DNA of 64,000 nt, from assembly GCA_013398295.1 (NCBI GenBank), contig VZSF01008950.1:62001-126000 (forward strand). Reading direction: 5' to 3'. How positions within the stretch are numbered: position 1 is the stretch's first letter; each line of letters begins with the position of its first letter. This DNA is from Chionis minor. Its lineage: Eukaryota; Chordata; Aves; Charadriiformes; Chionididae. Below are positions 10,504-24,899 of this stretch, one piece after another. Under the pieces are notes generated by a model. The model saw only the letters and a program-made list of their open reading frames with translations. It did not search any database and was not told the origin of the DNA. The translations under genes were made by a program, and so were the position numbers.

Positions 10504-13500
10504 AAAAGCAAAATCTCCTTCCTAAGTCTTTTGATTCATGATGATTTTTGGTTACTAGGCATCTCTGTCCCCCTGAGGTGACAGAGGTGTCGGGAATTTG
10601 TCACCTGGGCTGAAGGATGAATTTGGTTTGAACGGGAACAAGCAGTGGATAGCCCATAGCAGCCAATGGCCTTGGGGTGAGGTGCAGAGCACAGTGCCAG
10701 AAGCCCTGCCACCTGGTCCTGCAGGGAGAGATTCCCTTGCCAGCCCCGGAGATGGGGAGGTCTCGCCTTGCTGGAGATTGTTTGGGTAAGTTGTGATGGA
10801 TCGTGCTCCGATGTCGAGAGTCGAGGTGCAGCGGGAGGCTGAGAAACTTAACGTTGAAAATGTTTTAAAGCAAAGGGAACATCAAAAGATCTCCAGGAAA
10901 CAGCAAACACCCAGAGTTCAACAATTTCTGAAACAGATCCCCTCCTCCCATCTCCATGTCTGGATAAGAGAGACTCCCAAGACAAAGGGCGATCAAGATC
11001 AGAGAAGATGGTAAGCTATAAATCAGCCACCTCTCTCTTTTCACCTCCCTCCCTCTGCCCTCCACGCTCAAGAAACCCCTGGAGCTGAAAGACACAAAGT
11101 GAAACAGCCACATGCCTCCTCCCGTATCCTCCCGGAGGGACTTGCCCCAGCACGGCCCCCAAGCCTTCCTCCAAACGCTGCCCAGCTCACGGAGATGCTG
11201 GGTGGGTAGCCACTCTCCAGGGCTGTGGTTTTATCTGACGTGCCAGATTTAGTCTCTTCCAGAAAAGTCAAATCAGCTTTAAAATCCTCAGACTCCTCCT
11301 CTACCTCTGGGACAGTGTTTTTCTATAAATCTGGCCAGGAGGCTTCAACCCCAGCAGAGCTCAGTCCCGCACACCCACCGAGCAGGAGGGGACCTGGGCA
11401 CCAGGTCCACGTCTTGCAGGGACATTTACCCCATAGCGCATCAAGAGCTGCTCTCTGCCATGGGGCAGCCACCTTTCCTCCTGACGGGCGGGCGGGCAGG
11501 CGGGGGTGAGCCAGCCCTGGGTTTTAATGCTGAGATGCCTTTCTCAGGTGGTTGGGTTTGTGGTGGGCATTCCCAGCGGTGGACGTGCCTCTCGGTGGTG
11601 TTGGCACCAAGCTGAGCTCCTTCTCCTCCATATCCAGAGCCTCCTCCAGCTCTGAACATCCCACTGCAACGCGGGGTGTGGTCTGGAGATGGGTGAGAAG
11701 ACATGGGGCATTTGCCTTCCCTTTGGGGAAGGATTTGCCCTTCAGGAGCGCCCACGGTGAAGCAGCAACGCAGGGAGCACAGCATGTCTCCAGTGTAAGG
11801 GGATACGGTCCTCAGTGGGTGCTGGCTCCAGTTCAGGGGGATGTTTTACGAGCGTGCATGCATTAGTGCAGTTGCCAGGTTACTGGGCAGACAAACTATG
11901 TTCGGCCTTTCTGGGTGAGATCTCATGTCCACGGGGCTGTGGGTCAGGAGCAGATTCAAGTCTGTGTGTCAAGATTCGAAGGGCTTTAGTATGGCCTGGA
12001 GGCAGGAGCCAGAGCCCAAAGGCAAAAAGAGTAAGAAAAGGGAAGGAGGGATACCTGGGGTAACACTGAGTGGCATCCCCTGTTCGTACCATGCCTGGGG
12101 TACCCCTGACCTGAGCTTGATCATCTATCCAGCAAAGATGAGCTACCATGAGGAAGGGATACACCTCTTTTTTTGGCATTTGCATGCTGCGTGCATCAGT
12201 GCTCACACCCACCAGCCTCTCCTACCTGCTTGTCTTCATCCACAGGACAGCAGAAGCTTTGCCACGCTCCATTTCCCCACTTTCAGACAGCACAGACAGC
12301 TCTTGACTTAGATCCTCTTGGCTTTCTGTCTCAGAGATGCTCATGTCACCTGGACTTTATGATCGTCCTTACTTAACTAGGCTGGGCCAGGCTGCCAGGT
12401 CTTACTGGTGAGATCTGTCTCGTAAAGTCCCATTAACTCCTTCCTTCTTTGATATCTGCATTTAATTGCAGGAGAAGCAACATCCAGACTGTTGGGGTGT
12501 GTGAGGAGAAATATTTTTGAGGAATAGCTGCAGATGATACCAAACAAACTATCCCGGGAGCTGGCCTGGAGCACACTCTCACAGGGGGCTTTGTGAAGCA
12601 ACATGACCCCCCTTCCTCCCAGCAGGCTGCATTGTGCTTTTGGGGGTTCCCCTTCTAGTGCTGGGGTCTGCACTTGTAAAGTAAATTATTTGCAAGACGG
12701 GCTTTAGAGGAGTTTTGGTCTTTCTGCTAACTGTGCAGTTGTCCCAGTGAGTCGTATGGGGCTGTCCAAGTCTCTGCATGGGGTACTGGTGGGTGGGAGA
12801 GATTGTTGTTTCTTCCTTTACTCAACACCCCGCCATGACTGCAGCAGTCTTCCAGCAGTGCTCCAAGATCTTCTCCCACATGGAGAGGTGGATTAGAGAC
12901 CAGTGAGAGCAGCACCAACCACAGTGAGACCTGGTGCCCAGGAACAGCCAAGCTCCACACGTCTCCCAGTGCCCTTCCCAAGTGCTGAGTGACCAGGGGA
13001 AAGTTCAGGCAAAGTCCAAGCGGGCAGTGGATTGACTAAATGGCAAGCAAGGAGTTTACATCTAGGACAGCTTTCCAGAGAACACTATCTAACCTGCGTA
13101 GTACCCTCCAAGGCTTAAGATTTCTGGAAAGTCTTTCTTCCAGTGCTTAACACCTGCTTGGTGTCCCCCTGAAGTTCTCTGAGCACCTCCCTCTTCCCAA
13201 AGGCTGACAGGGACCCAGAAAGGGACTGCCTCTGATTTACCATCTGCAGGTCCAGCCTGAAACACTCAACCTCCAGCTCAGCATGGTGGCAGGGCTGCAT
13301 GATGGTCACTCCAAACCCGACATGGCCAAGAGCTGGGAAACTCAGACCCAGCGTTCACCATCCTCTCCCAATCTATTTCCCAAGAGTGCTCCAGCTCTGA
13401 GGACATTTGAGATGCGGGGTGGGAAGAAGGAGGAGTCTCCTCGTCCAGCTGAACCTGGGCTTTGACGCAACCAGGAATGTAGTTCACATCATCCAGTGGG

Positions 13501-16500
13501 AAAACATGAGAGCCTTGTGTTGACAGCCTTCAGCTATGAGGAAGGAGTTGGGGCTCTGCCTCCTGGCCTGTCCCTCACAAAACATAGAACCCCTACAGAC
13601 TTGCTGTAGACAGCCAAAGCAGCGTTGCATGGGAAGAGCCAGGAGACCCCAAGGGGCGCCTCCACCACTACATACAGTTCCTTGGGAATGCGGTGGGCAT
13701 GGACTGGGCCCCGCACACAGCAGCTAGGCAGCGCTGATGCTGGATTGATGCTGGCAACAGGCACCCACACAAACTCAGCTTGGGGAAGGTCACAGCAGGT
13801 GCAAAGGCTAAAGGCATGACCAAAGGCATGAACCCCTTTGTTTGGGAGAGTATGGGACCTTCCCCGATGTCGGAAAGGTTTGAGGTGGTGTGCATTTCCC
13901 TCCACCCCTTGGGGAAGGCCCAGCAGTGGGAGGCAAATGCAAATAGGCAATGCCATAGCCATGTGGTGAGGACCAGCTCTGGACCCTGCCGGGAACGTGC
14001 CCAGGGCAAATGGAAGAAGTCCTTGAGGTGGGATTTTCTCAACATCCTACATGGTTGTAGGCATGCTGGTGAGAATGGGAAAGGAGTGAAGGGCATGGCT
14101 GGGTCTCTTTCCTGGCTACCCCAGCAGTGCCAGATCTGGGGGAAGACCAGACAGGGAGCACAGAGAAGGAAATGCTGGGAGAAAGTCAGGGGATGAGGTG
14201 GTTTTGAAAGGGACGTGATGGGTGCAAGGGTCTGCTGAGCTAAAAGGGGAGCAAGCAGCACCAGGATTTGTGGTGTGCTTAAGCCCTCCAAGGAGGCTGG
14301 AGGGGGGAGAAGCTCTTGCTGGGGTGGGCTAGTGGGGAAAGGTTTGGGGTAGGCATGGAAAAACTGTGGGCAGAGGACATTATATGTGATGGAGCGATCT
14401 TGGGGGGGATACATAGGGCACAAGGGTGTCTGGGGCCAGAGGCAGCCATAGGGTGCTCAAGAGCAGGGGGGGAGAAGAGGGGTTTTGGGAGCAGGTGTCC
14501 CCCACATGGGTTAGGATAGGTCCCAGGGGGTCCCAGGGGCTGTTCAGCACTGTGGGCGTACGGGGGCAGCCAGAGCAGGAGGGTGAAGCTCCCAGCCAGG
14601 CAGGCGTGGGGCTGGTGGAGCCCCTGCATGCCTGGCTCCTTGGTAGAGGGGGCCTGGCTCGGAGGTGTTTCCTGGGCACCAAGCCACCAGGGTCTCCCCT
14701 GGGGGCTGTAACTCCAGCTCGGCCCCCGTCCCGCTGTCAGGCCCTGCGCCCGGAGCTTGTTATTGCAGGTGCAGGGCGTCCCCCCCCACCACCGCTGGCG
14801 TGTCCCTGTCCCCTCCACTGCACCCTCTCCCCTCCCCACTCCAGCCACCCCTGCAAGAAGCAGTTTGGGGTCCCTCAGTGGTGCCTGTGCCCTGTTCTGC
14901 CAGGTCCCCTCTTCCTTTTCCCTTGACAGCCTTCTACCCGACCCAGCTGGTTTCTGTTTCCCGTACAGGACTTCTGCCCACCACCCTGAGTTCATCATGA
15001 AAAAGTGCCAGCGTGGGTAGGTCTCCACCCCACAGGGCCACCAGCAAGCGCTCTGGTGGCTTTGGCCACCAAGGACCACCACTGGCACCCTGACGTCCTC
15101 CCGCAGTGATCCATGGGGCAGGAGGAATTACCCTTCCCTTCCTACAGTGTCTGCTCCTGCCTGCCTTCGTCTCTGCTTTCCAGCATCTTCCCAGGATCTG
15201 CAGCCCTGTCTTCTACAGCAGCCACCCAGCACCATCCCCATCTCCCCCAGCCTCCCCAGGGTCCCTCTGCTGCATTTGAGTGCTGCCCAGCACATCCTTC
15301 CGGGATGCCAGGAGCCCTCCAAGGTGCAGCCAAAGGACACCCTCTGGCCACCTTCCACCTTGGGGGGCCCCGGGGGGGATGCTGAAATTCAGGGGCTGCC
15401 CTGGGCCTCTGAAACACCTCCACCAGCAATGTCAGACCTGCAGCCCCCGGCGCTGGGCACTGCAGCTGCACGTGGCGCAGGCGGGGAGCTTGTGATTTTA
15501 TTCCCTTTGGAGCGGAGCCAGGCGTCGAGCCAAACACCCCCTCCTGTTAATAACGGCTCTTTGACATCTTTAATGACCTCAGCCTGGAGAGGCAGCAGCT
15601 CCGGAGAGCAGAATGCCACTGGACGGCGCTCCGCATCTCAGCCGAGCGGTGCCTGGTCCTCCCCAGGCTCTCTCAGCCACTCTTCCAGCTCTTCTCTGCT
15701 GGGTTTTGCTCGTGAGGATAGCCAGGGACTGCTTTCATGCATCAGTGCCGCATCTTATCACATGCCAAGTGTTTGCAAAGCCCTCTACCCTGTGTCCTGC
15801 TTTTCCCAGGGCTGGAACTCCATTCCTCCCCTTCACCTTTCTCCTTGGCCATCTGCACAGGTCCCTCCTCTCTGCTTTGCAAGGGACAGGGGAGGGCAAG
15901 CGTGGAGGCAATTATGGGTAAAGCCTGGTAAAGACCTGCATTCCCATGCCCTGGCCTTGGCCTTGCCTAAACACCTTGAAGCATTCCAGCACTGAGCTCG
16001 AAGGACAAATAGTCCCATGGTGAGTTAAAGGCTTGCGAGCCTGAGTCTCTTCTGCACTGTGCTGGCAGCTTCTGAGAGTCCCTGCAGGTATTTTAAGCAC
16101 AGGGCTCCAAATGTTTTAAATACAGAAACAGCCATGAGCGGTTTCAAAACAAATAGTGAAAATGAGAAAAAAAAGTCCCATCCTCCCCGCTCCCTAGAAA
16201 AAACAAGAGCAGCAGTGGTCTGTGTCTGCTGGCGAGGAGCAGGACCCCTGCCCATGCACGGGGGCTCCCACCGCAGCTTTGAAATAAGGTGACACTCTGG
16301 ACGTGTCGGGCAGGAGCAGAATGACTCAGAGAGGTTTATGAAGGAGGAAGTTCATAAAGCCCCTAGCAGGGCTTGGTGTCCAGATCCCCTTCAACTCACT
16401 ACTGAGAAATGGGGTGAAAGCTGATGAACGAACACATGGTGCAGGAGTGGTGGAAGGTGCTGAACAGGCTGCAGAAAGCTGGGGAAGGCAGAAATGTTTG

Positions 16501-19500
16501 TGTTTGAATTAATGCCCCAGTGTGCAAGTGCTGGAGGTTGGGGATGCAGAAAGCCGAGAAAGAAAAGTCATGGTGATCAGGGCTGTCTTCTCCAGCCACT
16601 CCTCCCTATGCAGTGCACTCCATACTGGGTGTACTCTGAGGCTTGCCCTGTGCGCCATGTCCTGGGGGGGCAGCTTCATAGGCAGAGCCCCCCTCCATTG
16701 CCTCCAGCACCCCCTACAATCTCACAGAGACATTAGGGTGGTGTTGGCTGCTGGTGTCACCTTCCCATTCCCCGCAGGCTCCTGTACGAGCTCTCGGGTA
16801 TCTGCAAGCTGTCTATCACCGGCTGGGAGATGTCCGTCCACACTTGAGATCCTGAACTCCTCCTAGCCTGCTAGGGACTCTGGGAGTGGTAGCTCCAGCC
16901 TGTGGCATCCACTGCAGATGGTGGTGGCAGCTTGTCCCACTGCACTTAAGTCTCGTTAGATCATTGTGCTCACCCCAAAGTCAGTGGGTTTTGAAGGCTC
17001 ACTTCTCCTGTCCCAACCTCAATCATCTCTAGAGCACCTAGAGCTTATTTGTAGGTGTCCATGTGTGATGGAGGGGGATCTGTTGTGCTTCTTTGCCCTC
17101 ATGTTCCTTAAAAAAGGGAAAGACAAGAGCAGATAAACCCCTTTAAGGGAGGAGAGATTGGTTCTCCCGTGGGAGGACATGGGACACTGAGCTTAGGAGA
17201 ATGAGACAGAGTTGAAGGGTGGAGAAAAACATGACTGTGACCGTAATATCCCCAGGAAAGGAGACTATTGCCTAGCAGAGGCTGTGAAAATGCTAAGAAA
17301 AGCAGGGAGCAGACTGGCAGCCTGGAGTCAGAGGTGCGAACAGAGCAAGACTTCCTAGGGACACAGAGAGGGATCACCACAAAGTCACTGAGTGCTAAAG
17401 GAATGACAGAGAGGGCAAGGAGAGATGGGCCTACAGATGTCCTTTTTTGGTTCTTATCTTTCTTTAACTTGATGTTCTGCATTTTCTTGCTTGACCTCTT
17501 CCAATTTCTGTCCCAAAAATACCTTGTAATGGAGTTAGAAGACTTGGAGAAGGCCTGGCTTGATAGGAGAGGTCTGGTCAGCATATGGTCCCATCACTGC
17601 AAAGTACTGCTGGTCTCACGCTTTCTGGAGCTGTTAAAATAAGACTCCCAGACTCCCATCAGGCTTATTTCTCCAACCGCTCTTTCACCTCTTGCTACTT
17701 GATTCACGCCTGGGCAGAGATGTAGGAGAAATAGCATCTGAGTGTCATCTGAACCTCTTGGTCAAGGCCCAAAACAGAGCACTGACCTTTCGTACACGAG
17801 CTCTGTGAAAAAGCCCTGTGAGCATTTCATGGTAACCCTGAGGTGCTTCCCACATCCTGCTCCAGCAGAACTGCTGCATAGCAAGGCTCACCTTTAACCA
17901 GCTCATGGCCAGAGGCAGAAGGTGCCTTAATTTGTTGGCCAGAAGCAATGCAGTAGCTGTTTGGTATTGTCACGGTGCAATGTCCCAGCACCCATGCTCA
18001 GTGAACCTGGACCCTGTCCCTGCAGTTGGCTGAGAGACTGGGAATGGAGCCATTCAGCTTCACATCCGGTACTTCATCTCCAGGTACTCGTCACTCCTGT
18101 CTTCTGGCCAGGGCTGCAGGTTGGCCATGGCTTCAGTTACTCACGATGGTTCAGGAGTCTCTTCTTCTCTCCACCAACAGGTTGCCCTGAGTTTCTTGTC
18201 CTTCCCATGGTGCTGTGATCCCATCTTCTTCCCAACTCTCCAGTAGGAACTCAGACCCCCTTCCCCATGAGAAGCTGGCCTCTTTTGCCCACTCCAAAGC
18301 CAACGCTCCTGCTTGCTGGCCCCACAGGACCTTGCTCCCAGCCTGCTTGGCATGACCTGCTGGACACAACTGGAAACCCAGGTGTGTGAGGCCCTGATCC
18401 ATTTTCCCACCACTTGGGCTGCCTGGAGCAGATGGGCTGATCCTGGTGCCCCAGCAGAGAGCCTGGGTTTTGGTGTAGGTGGTCACTCCATGTAGCTGTC
18501 ATCACCTTTTCTGGCATACGCAGCTTCATTCACACCAAAGCAGTTCATCCTTGGAGGATCAGGGTTTTTTTGCATCTTGATTTTTTCTCCCCATCTCATG
18601 CAATGTCCTTGAGCTCCTGTTTCTCAGCCAGACCAAACTAGACTTTTCCTACCAGCCTCCTGTTGAGCTGTGATTTGGGAAAGGCCTGGCAGGGGAAAGA
18701 AGGAAAGAGTTATCCTGAAGAAATACCTTGTGCCCCACTCAGACCTCTCCCAGCATCACGTCAACTCCTGTGCCAGCCGTGTCTCTGTGCTTGTCTGGCT
18801 GTGGTCTTTCTGCTCTGATCTTTTTGCTTTGCTCTGATGCAACCAGAGCACTTCATGCTGGGCCCTCAACATGGGCCATGCTATCGTGGCCTTCATTTGC
18901 AAGTAGGCAGAAATCTTCCTCTAGGGTTGTGGTGACATTCATTCAGCAGCAGGACTATTTTTTGATACGAAAAGGATGGCTTCACCTGGAGGCCATCCAG
19001 ACCAACACCTTGTCATTCAAGGAGCCATAGAATATGAATACCTCCATGGGAGAGATCTATATTTGGGCAGATGAGTCACCGCTGGAGGCAGTAGATTATG
19101 GATACCAAACAATTGAGAAGGTCTCTAGAGCAAGGATGCTGCTTTCGGACACCCCCTCAACAGACTGGCTGATTTCAAAAGACTGGTTTTTTGGGGGAAA
19201 AAGGGCTTGATATGTTGGGTTTCTTTCATTTTCTGCCCCTTTTTTGCCACTGAGCTTCAGAGAAGGAGCAGTCTGGAGGGTCACCTCTCTTGTCGTCTCT
19301 CACTTCGCTCCCCAACCCCTACAAAGCCGTAAGACCACAGTATTTTAGCTGTCTCTCTTTGCCCCCATATTTCAGTATTGGAGGAAGAAGAGGAAGAGTG
19401 TGGAAGGAAGGAGGAAGAATAGAAGAAAAAGGGAGTGAAACATAGAAGACAGCACGAACTGCTAGGGGACTTCATGTACGGGAATGCCATAAAAATCTCT

Positions 19501-22500
19501 TCTCTGCGGTGTCTGGAGGAAGGCTTTGCCTCTGTTGCAGTCAAATCCCAGTCTCCCCTCTGCCCAGCTTGCCAGGATGGGATTCACGCCGCTGCTTTTT
19601 ACCTCTTACCCTCCTGCCCGGTTTCCCAGTCATCACATTTTTTACAGTCCCGTGTCTGTATGACCTGTTCCATAACAAGCTCCAGTCTTGCACCGATAAC
19701 ATTCAGCTCAAGGTTTTTGGGGCCACAGAGACCAGTCCCACCAAACCTCCCCTTCACCTTCCATACTTCAGTCTTCCCTCCAGGCCTTGGCTGTCCAAGC
19801 ATCCCTTGCCCTAGTTTGCATTGGGATTTACAGCCCGACTGTTCCCTCCAGCTGACAGGCAGCTGTGGAGTGAGAGGGGACGTGCCACCGGCCTCTTATG
19901 TGCTGTGTTTTGCATAGACAGAAAAGTTTTGCCCCTAGTCTGCAAACACAGTGAAAAAATTGCACGTAAGGCCTAAGTGACTTAGCCGGTGGGAATACTG
20001 TAATTGCAGATGGTGACAGATTTTGAAAGACAAACATCTCTTAGTTGCTCCCGTAAGGATGTCTTCAGCCAAGTCTTGCTTGGAAGGAACCTCATTGTCC
20101 AATGAGCAGCACCCCCAGCCTCTGCGTGTCTTAGCAAATTCACATCTTGGGTTTGAAAAATAAGCTCATTGGCTCATCCCAAGAGCTTGGAGCGGGCTCA
20201 GAAGTGCTGTATCAGAAAGAAGTCTACCAGGTTTGCAAAGAAGCAGAATCCAATGAGAGGTACTTATCTAGAGTGCTTCCAACACAAAGTGGGATCTGCC
20301 AGGATGTGATGTGGGGTCTGTGTGGAAGCACAGAATCTCGTGGATCAAGTAAGAGCAAGACAGGCCACAAGGCTTTGTAGAGGAGAGAGTTACCAGGAGC
20401 AGGGCTGATCCACCCCAGCCATACCACGTGAACATTGTCCAGCTCAGGAGAAATGGGCACTTCACTTTCTACCTGGTGGGAGCCATCCCAGCTGCTGGCT
20501 AACAACGGTGTGGGAGCGAGGAGAGCTGTGCGGAGGCAGCAGACCCCCTCCCCAGGGCACTGGGATACGTCAATATTGGTTTCACCATGATTTGGACCCA
20601 GACCCAGAAATCTCCAGGTTCCCCATGATGGAGCCAGGCAGAGGTCCTGGCAGGCAGCCCTCAGCAAGGTGGGCGGCTGGAAGGGTTCAGGCACGTCTCC
20701 TTTGGCCCTCTGCCTACTTTCCATCAGAAATGCAGAAAACCAAACCCTCTCCTCAAAAACTTTTGAATTTCAATGAGTCAGCAAAGGTGTTGGCAGGTTT
20801 TGTGACTTTGCCTGCAAGTGAATGCTGGTTGATTCTCGTCTTCCTCCAGGAGGTCCAGGCTGACCTCAGGCTCTGCTTTCCCCATAAGCACGTTAAATCA
20901 CGCAGGTACTGGCCCAGTGCCTGAGCCCAGTGCCCAGATGCTCAGTGCCTGAGCTGGAGTTTTGCAGCAGAAAGTCTAGGGTTAAAAGCTGTTTCATGCT
21001 AATATTGTCCATAAACTCATGTGAGAGATGAAAGTGAGTGCCTCCAGTGACAGGAAGCTGCCTTTATCACCCCGTGCTGATAGTGCAGCAGGAGGCAGCC
21101 ACTGCCCCTTTGCCAGCCTGGGAAAAGAGGGAATTTCATAGCCTCTTGCCCGTGGGAGGTTGTGCTCAGGGGCTGTGCCCTGCGCTGCAGGTCTGAGAGT
21201 GCAGCCACCCAGAGTACGATGGGCTGGAGCCACCTGGGGCTCCACAGCTTTGACAGCATCCTCCGTGCAGGCAGTCAGGCTGCCACCCTCTTGCTACAGC
21301 CACCTTTGGGGAGAAGAGGAGGGTATTTGTGTCCGCGATGCCAATGGGCAGAGCTGCACCCACAAGCTCTCTGTGGCTTGCCCACTCTCCTGTCCCAGGA
21401 GGAGACAGAGGAGGAGACCAGCAGCTTCTCCAGAGGAGGAGACCAGCTCCAGCCTTGTGTCAAGGGTGCTGTAGGGCAGCTGTGCAGAACAGGAGCTGGA
21501 CATGAAGTTCAAACCTCTCTGCCAAGGGAAGCCCATGTCCATGTTGCCAATGCTGTCCCCTGGACCTCAGCATCTCCTGAGGGTCCCTGGCCTGGCCTGG
21601 TGGAGGAGCACTCTGAGGGTGCTGTTTTCACGCAGGGAAGAGCTTTTCATGCTCTCCACGGAGCAGAACAAGGGAAGGGGCAGAGCACGCGTCCCCATGT
21701 GCACATCCCCCCCAGAGCCAACCACTCTCCTCACGGCCCCAGCACCCCAGCACCAGGTCCTCACACCAGTGAGTGACCAGACCAGTACCTTGCTTGGCCA
21801 GTCACCCCCAAAGTGTTTGGGAGCCTCTGAGCGCATCTTGGAGTGCTGGGGTGCAGGCTGGGTGCCCCTCCCCAAACTCAGGTGGTTGCAAAGGAGCTTT
21901 CTTCTGCTGGGGATTTGATATGCAGACTTCCCTGCCGCCACTGTGCCCGGCAAGCCCAGCATCTGTTCTCCTCCCCAGCTCTCCCTGCACCAGTTCCCAC
22001 GGCGCATCCAGCCTCGGGCTATCTCCCTGCTTCCAGCACAGTTGTCTGCTACGGCAGCCCATCCCGCCCAGCTCCCCGGCACATCCTGGATGATTAAACC
22101 CGGCTGGTGTTGCTCTCTTCCTCCCACACCCATCCCCAGGAATACGCCTTCTGGGGCCAGCGAGGGCAGCCCAGCTCCCAGGGCTCTTGGAAAGGGTCTG
22201 TGGTGGGAGATAAGGTGGCCGCGTGCCACTGCGGTGGCAGGGAGGAGCCCTGCCAGACTGAGCTTTATCCCAAACCAAACAGCCTGGCCAGCTCCAGGAG
22301 TTATAAACAGATGCTGAGGCAAGACTCTGGCTCTGGGAGGGCCTGGGAAGGGGAGAGGATTTGGTATCTGGCTTCCTGGAGAGCCACAGCCCTGGGGAAT
22401 CTGCTGAGCCTCCCACGGCAACACCCCAAATAGCACCGGGAGGAAGCAGCTGCCCCGGGGCAGCTGAAGGGATGGGCACAGGGAGGACAAAACAGCCGGC

Positions 22501-24899
22501 TGGATGACAGGCTCGATGCTCAAAGTCACACGGTGTTCAATTGGCCAGGGTAGATATCGTGTCGTCTGGGCCGTGGTGGCTGTGCTGGAGCCTTCCAGGG
22601 TGGCACAGAGGTCCCTCCTCCCCAGGTGACAAGGGCAAGAAGTGAGACCCCAGCCACCCATCTGCTCCTGCCTTCAGGGTGCTGGTGCAATCCGTTTTCC
22701 AGCTGTTTCCCACGGGTGTGCAAACCTGGGGTGCAACAGCAGAGCAAGGAGCATCTCAAGGCTCCACGCAGGAGACACTGAGAGCTGTCTGTGACTCCCT
22801 GCCACATGCAGGCTGTGCAGAAAAGCCATCCGTTCACCTTTCTTTTGTCCCTTTGCCTTTATTACCCAACAGCACAAGAATTCACAAAACTCAGGAAATT
22901 AAAGTGAGGTCTCCGTTACAGAAAGCCCGTGTTCCCCTTGAACCCTGCCTGAGGATCTCCACTCTGCTGCTGCAGGCACCAGCCTCTGCTACCAGGTTGC
23001 TGATGCAGAGGATAATTTAGCAACATTTAATTAAAAGTTGGCCAGATAGGGGACTTGCAAGGGATTTATGCTGTGGGCTCTCACCTCCCCCTACTTCTTT
23101 CTGATGCTGGCAAAAAGAGGGGCAGGAATTTGCATTTCATGAAGAGAGTGTTTTGCTCCATTTTCCCCCTAGAAATGTTGGGAAGGTGGAAATGGGTCCA
23201 TGTGAGTGAGTCAAGCTGACTCAAGGATTTAAAGAGGACTAAGGGGATGCTGCATGTTGTGTCTTCTCAGCTCTGTGACAAGGAGGGAGAATCTGTCCTT
23301 CAAGGCTCCCTTTAGTCAAAATATTAATTAGGCCACTGTGGTTCACAGAAATCTCAGATAAAGCAGTCTGGAAAAGTCCAGTTCCTTGCGAGTACCTTAG
23401 ATTTCATCCCCTCCTGCTCAGCAGTGTCAGTGTTTTCCTGCCCTTGTCATCATCTAGTCTCCCAGCCTAAACAAGGACTGAAATGCGAATGCAAACATTC
23501 AGTTGTGTGGGGGGAAACCAGAACAAGAGAACGGAGTAGAACAGCAACTCTCAGACCATCTGCTCCTGCGATAACGGCACAGGGCAGGATGGCAGCCAAG
23601 GCTGTTTTGTTCCCTTTGCAGGTTGTCTCCAGCTAGCCCTTCACCTGCCTCTCCAGGCTTTCTCACTCAGCCTTTCCATTCCAGTCTCTCCCTGGCAATG
23701 TGGTACCCCGAAGGCACCAGCCTGGCTCTTCCTGAGGATTTTCAGTGCCGAGGGCTGTGAATTTTCCACCTGCATCTGTGCCCACACCGATGCTTTTTGT
23801 CCTGATTCACAGATCACATTACAGATTTATTCTCTGTCTTCACTTTGCCTTGTTACAGCTCTTTCTGCTTCCCAGGTTTCTTCCTCCACATCACTCCCGT
23901 GGGCCCATGCCATCTGACCAGTACCCAGATGCATTACCAGCCTTCTCTTCACTTTTAAAATATGAATTTGCATGCATTATCCAGAGGGGAAAACCACTCC
24001 TTTGGAGAGCAGGTGTTTGGGAGTTGAACAAGCAAACACGGCCAGGAAATACACAACCAAAGAATACATCCTTGAGGGCAGCCACAAGCCACCATGGGCT
24101 TGACTGATGATGAAGGCAGGTTACAATGGCATGGAGGGAGCTACACCTTAGAAAGAGCCTCCAATATCACTGAAACAGATGTGCTTGCCTGCAGGGTGGG
24201 TCCGCCACAGGTTTGGGGCTGTAGACTGTGGGAATGGGAGGGCTGAGGGTTTGTGGAGGAGGTGTACCTGATGGGAAGTTCAGCCTTAAGTTACCATCCT
24301 TTGTATTCGCACTGGCTTTGAAGGTTTTGTGCAGCACCTTCAGCACCTGGTCCTTGAGCACCAGGCACCTTGCCCATTAAGTAGTCCTGATAAAGCTTTG
24401 GCATCTCCACAGCTGCAGAAGATGCCCGTTTTGGAGAAGTTCTGTTCTAATCGCTTTGTACCCAGTGACTTCCAGTGCTCAGAGATGCCCTTCCTGGCAT
24501 CTTCCTGGGCACAGCAGTGTCCAGGGTGCATTTGCAGTCAGGCACCTCCTAGCTGTGACTCTCTGCCCACCTGCATCCCGCTGCAATGTCTGCGTGAGCG
24601 CCGCGCTCCCTGCAGCACAGCACCGGCCGCAACCACGGCGCTTCGGGACAATGCCCAGTTGCCAGCACACAGACTCAGAGGGTCCTTGCTGAAGCAACTC
24701 ACATCTCCTCAACCAACTGCTTCAGGCACTCTATAGATTCTGGAAAGTATGTTTTTTTCTGATTCACTGTTGGTTTACCAAGTTCATCCAGACCAAAGGT
24801 AGACTTGGGGTCACGGTTCAGTTGCCGCATGGGATGGGAGTACCCTCTGCAAAGCTGTCCCAGGGGAGGTTCCAACAGCAGGTCTGGCACCACCACAGG
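10504..24899. other. long G+C-rich single-copy region, no recognised gene
   Basis: About 14 kb with no recognisable repeat, RNA gene or conserved domain. Many open frames of 100-360 codons occur on both strands (13668-14423, 14279-15088, 15147-15995, 21567-22661), overlapping one another in stop-poor, CT/GA-biased DNA. Their translations are rich in Pro, Ser, Gly, Cys and Trp with no motif. 15470-15680 is comparatively rich in CpG and holds unique AT-containing cores (GTTAATAACGG, TTTAATGACC). 22960-23060 and 23310-23350 are AT-rich with ATTTAATTAAAAG and ATATTAATTAGG cores. A hydrophilic 74-codon frame ending at a splice-donor-like site lies at 10793-11013. Confidence 0.45.

Noticed and set aside
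15147..15995. Plus-strand frame of 282 codons, Ser/Pro-rich
   Set aside because: No domain. Several other frames are open in the same CT-rich DNA on both strands, and there is no exon boundary or start context to support it.
21567..22661. Minus-strand open frame of 364 codons, the longest in the window
   Set aside because: It lies in G+C-rich, stop-poor DNA where the other strand is also open for long stretches. The translation shows no domain, repeated motif or transmembrane pattern, and its Pro/Ser/Gly/Trp-rich composition is typical of chance frames.
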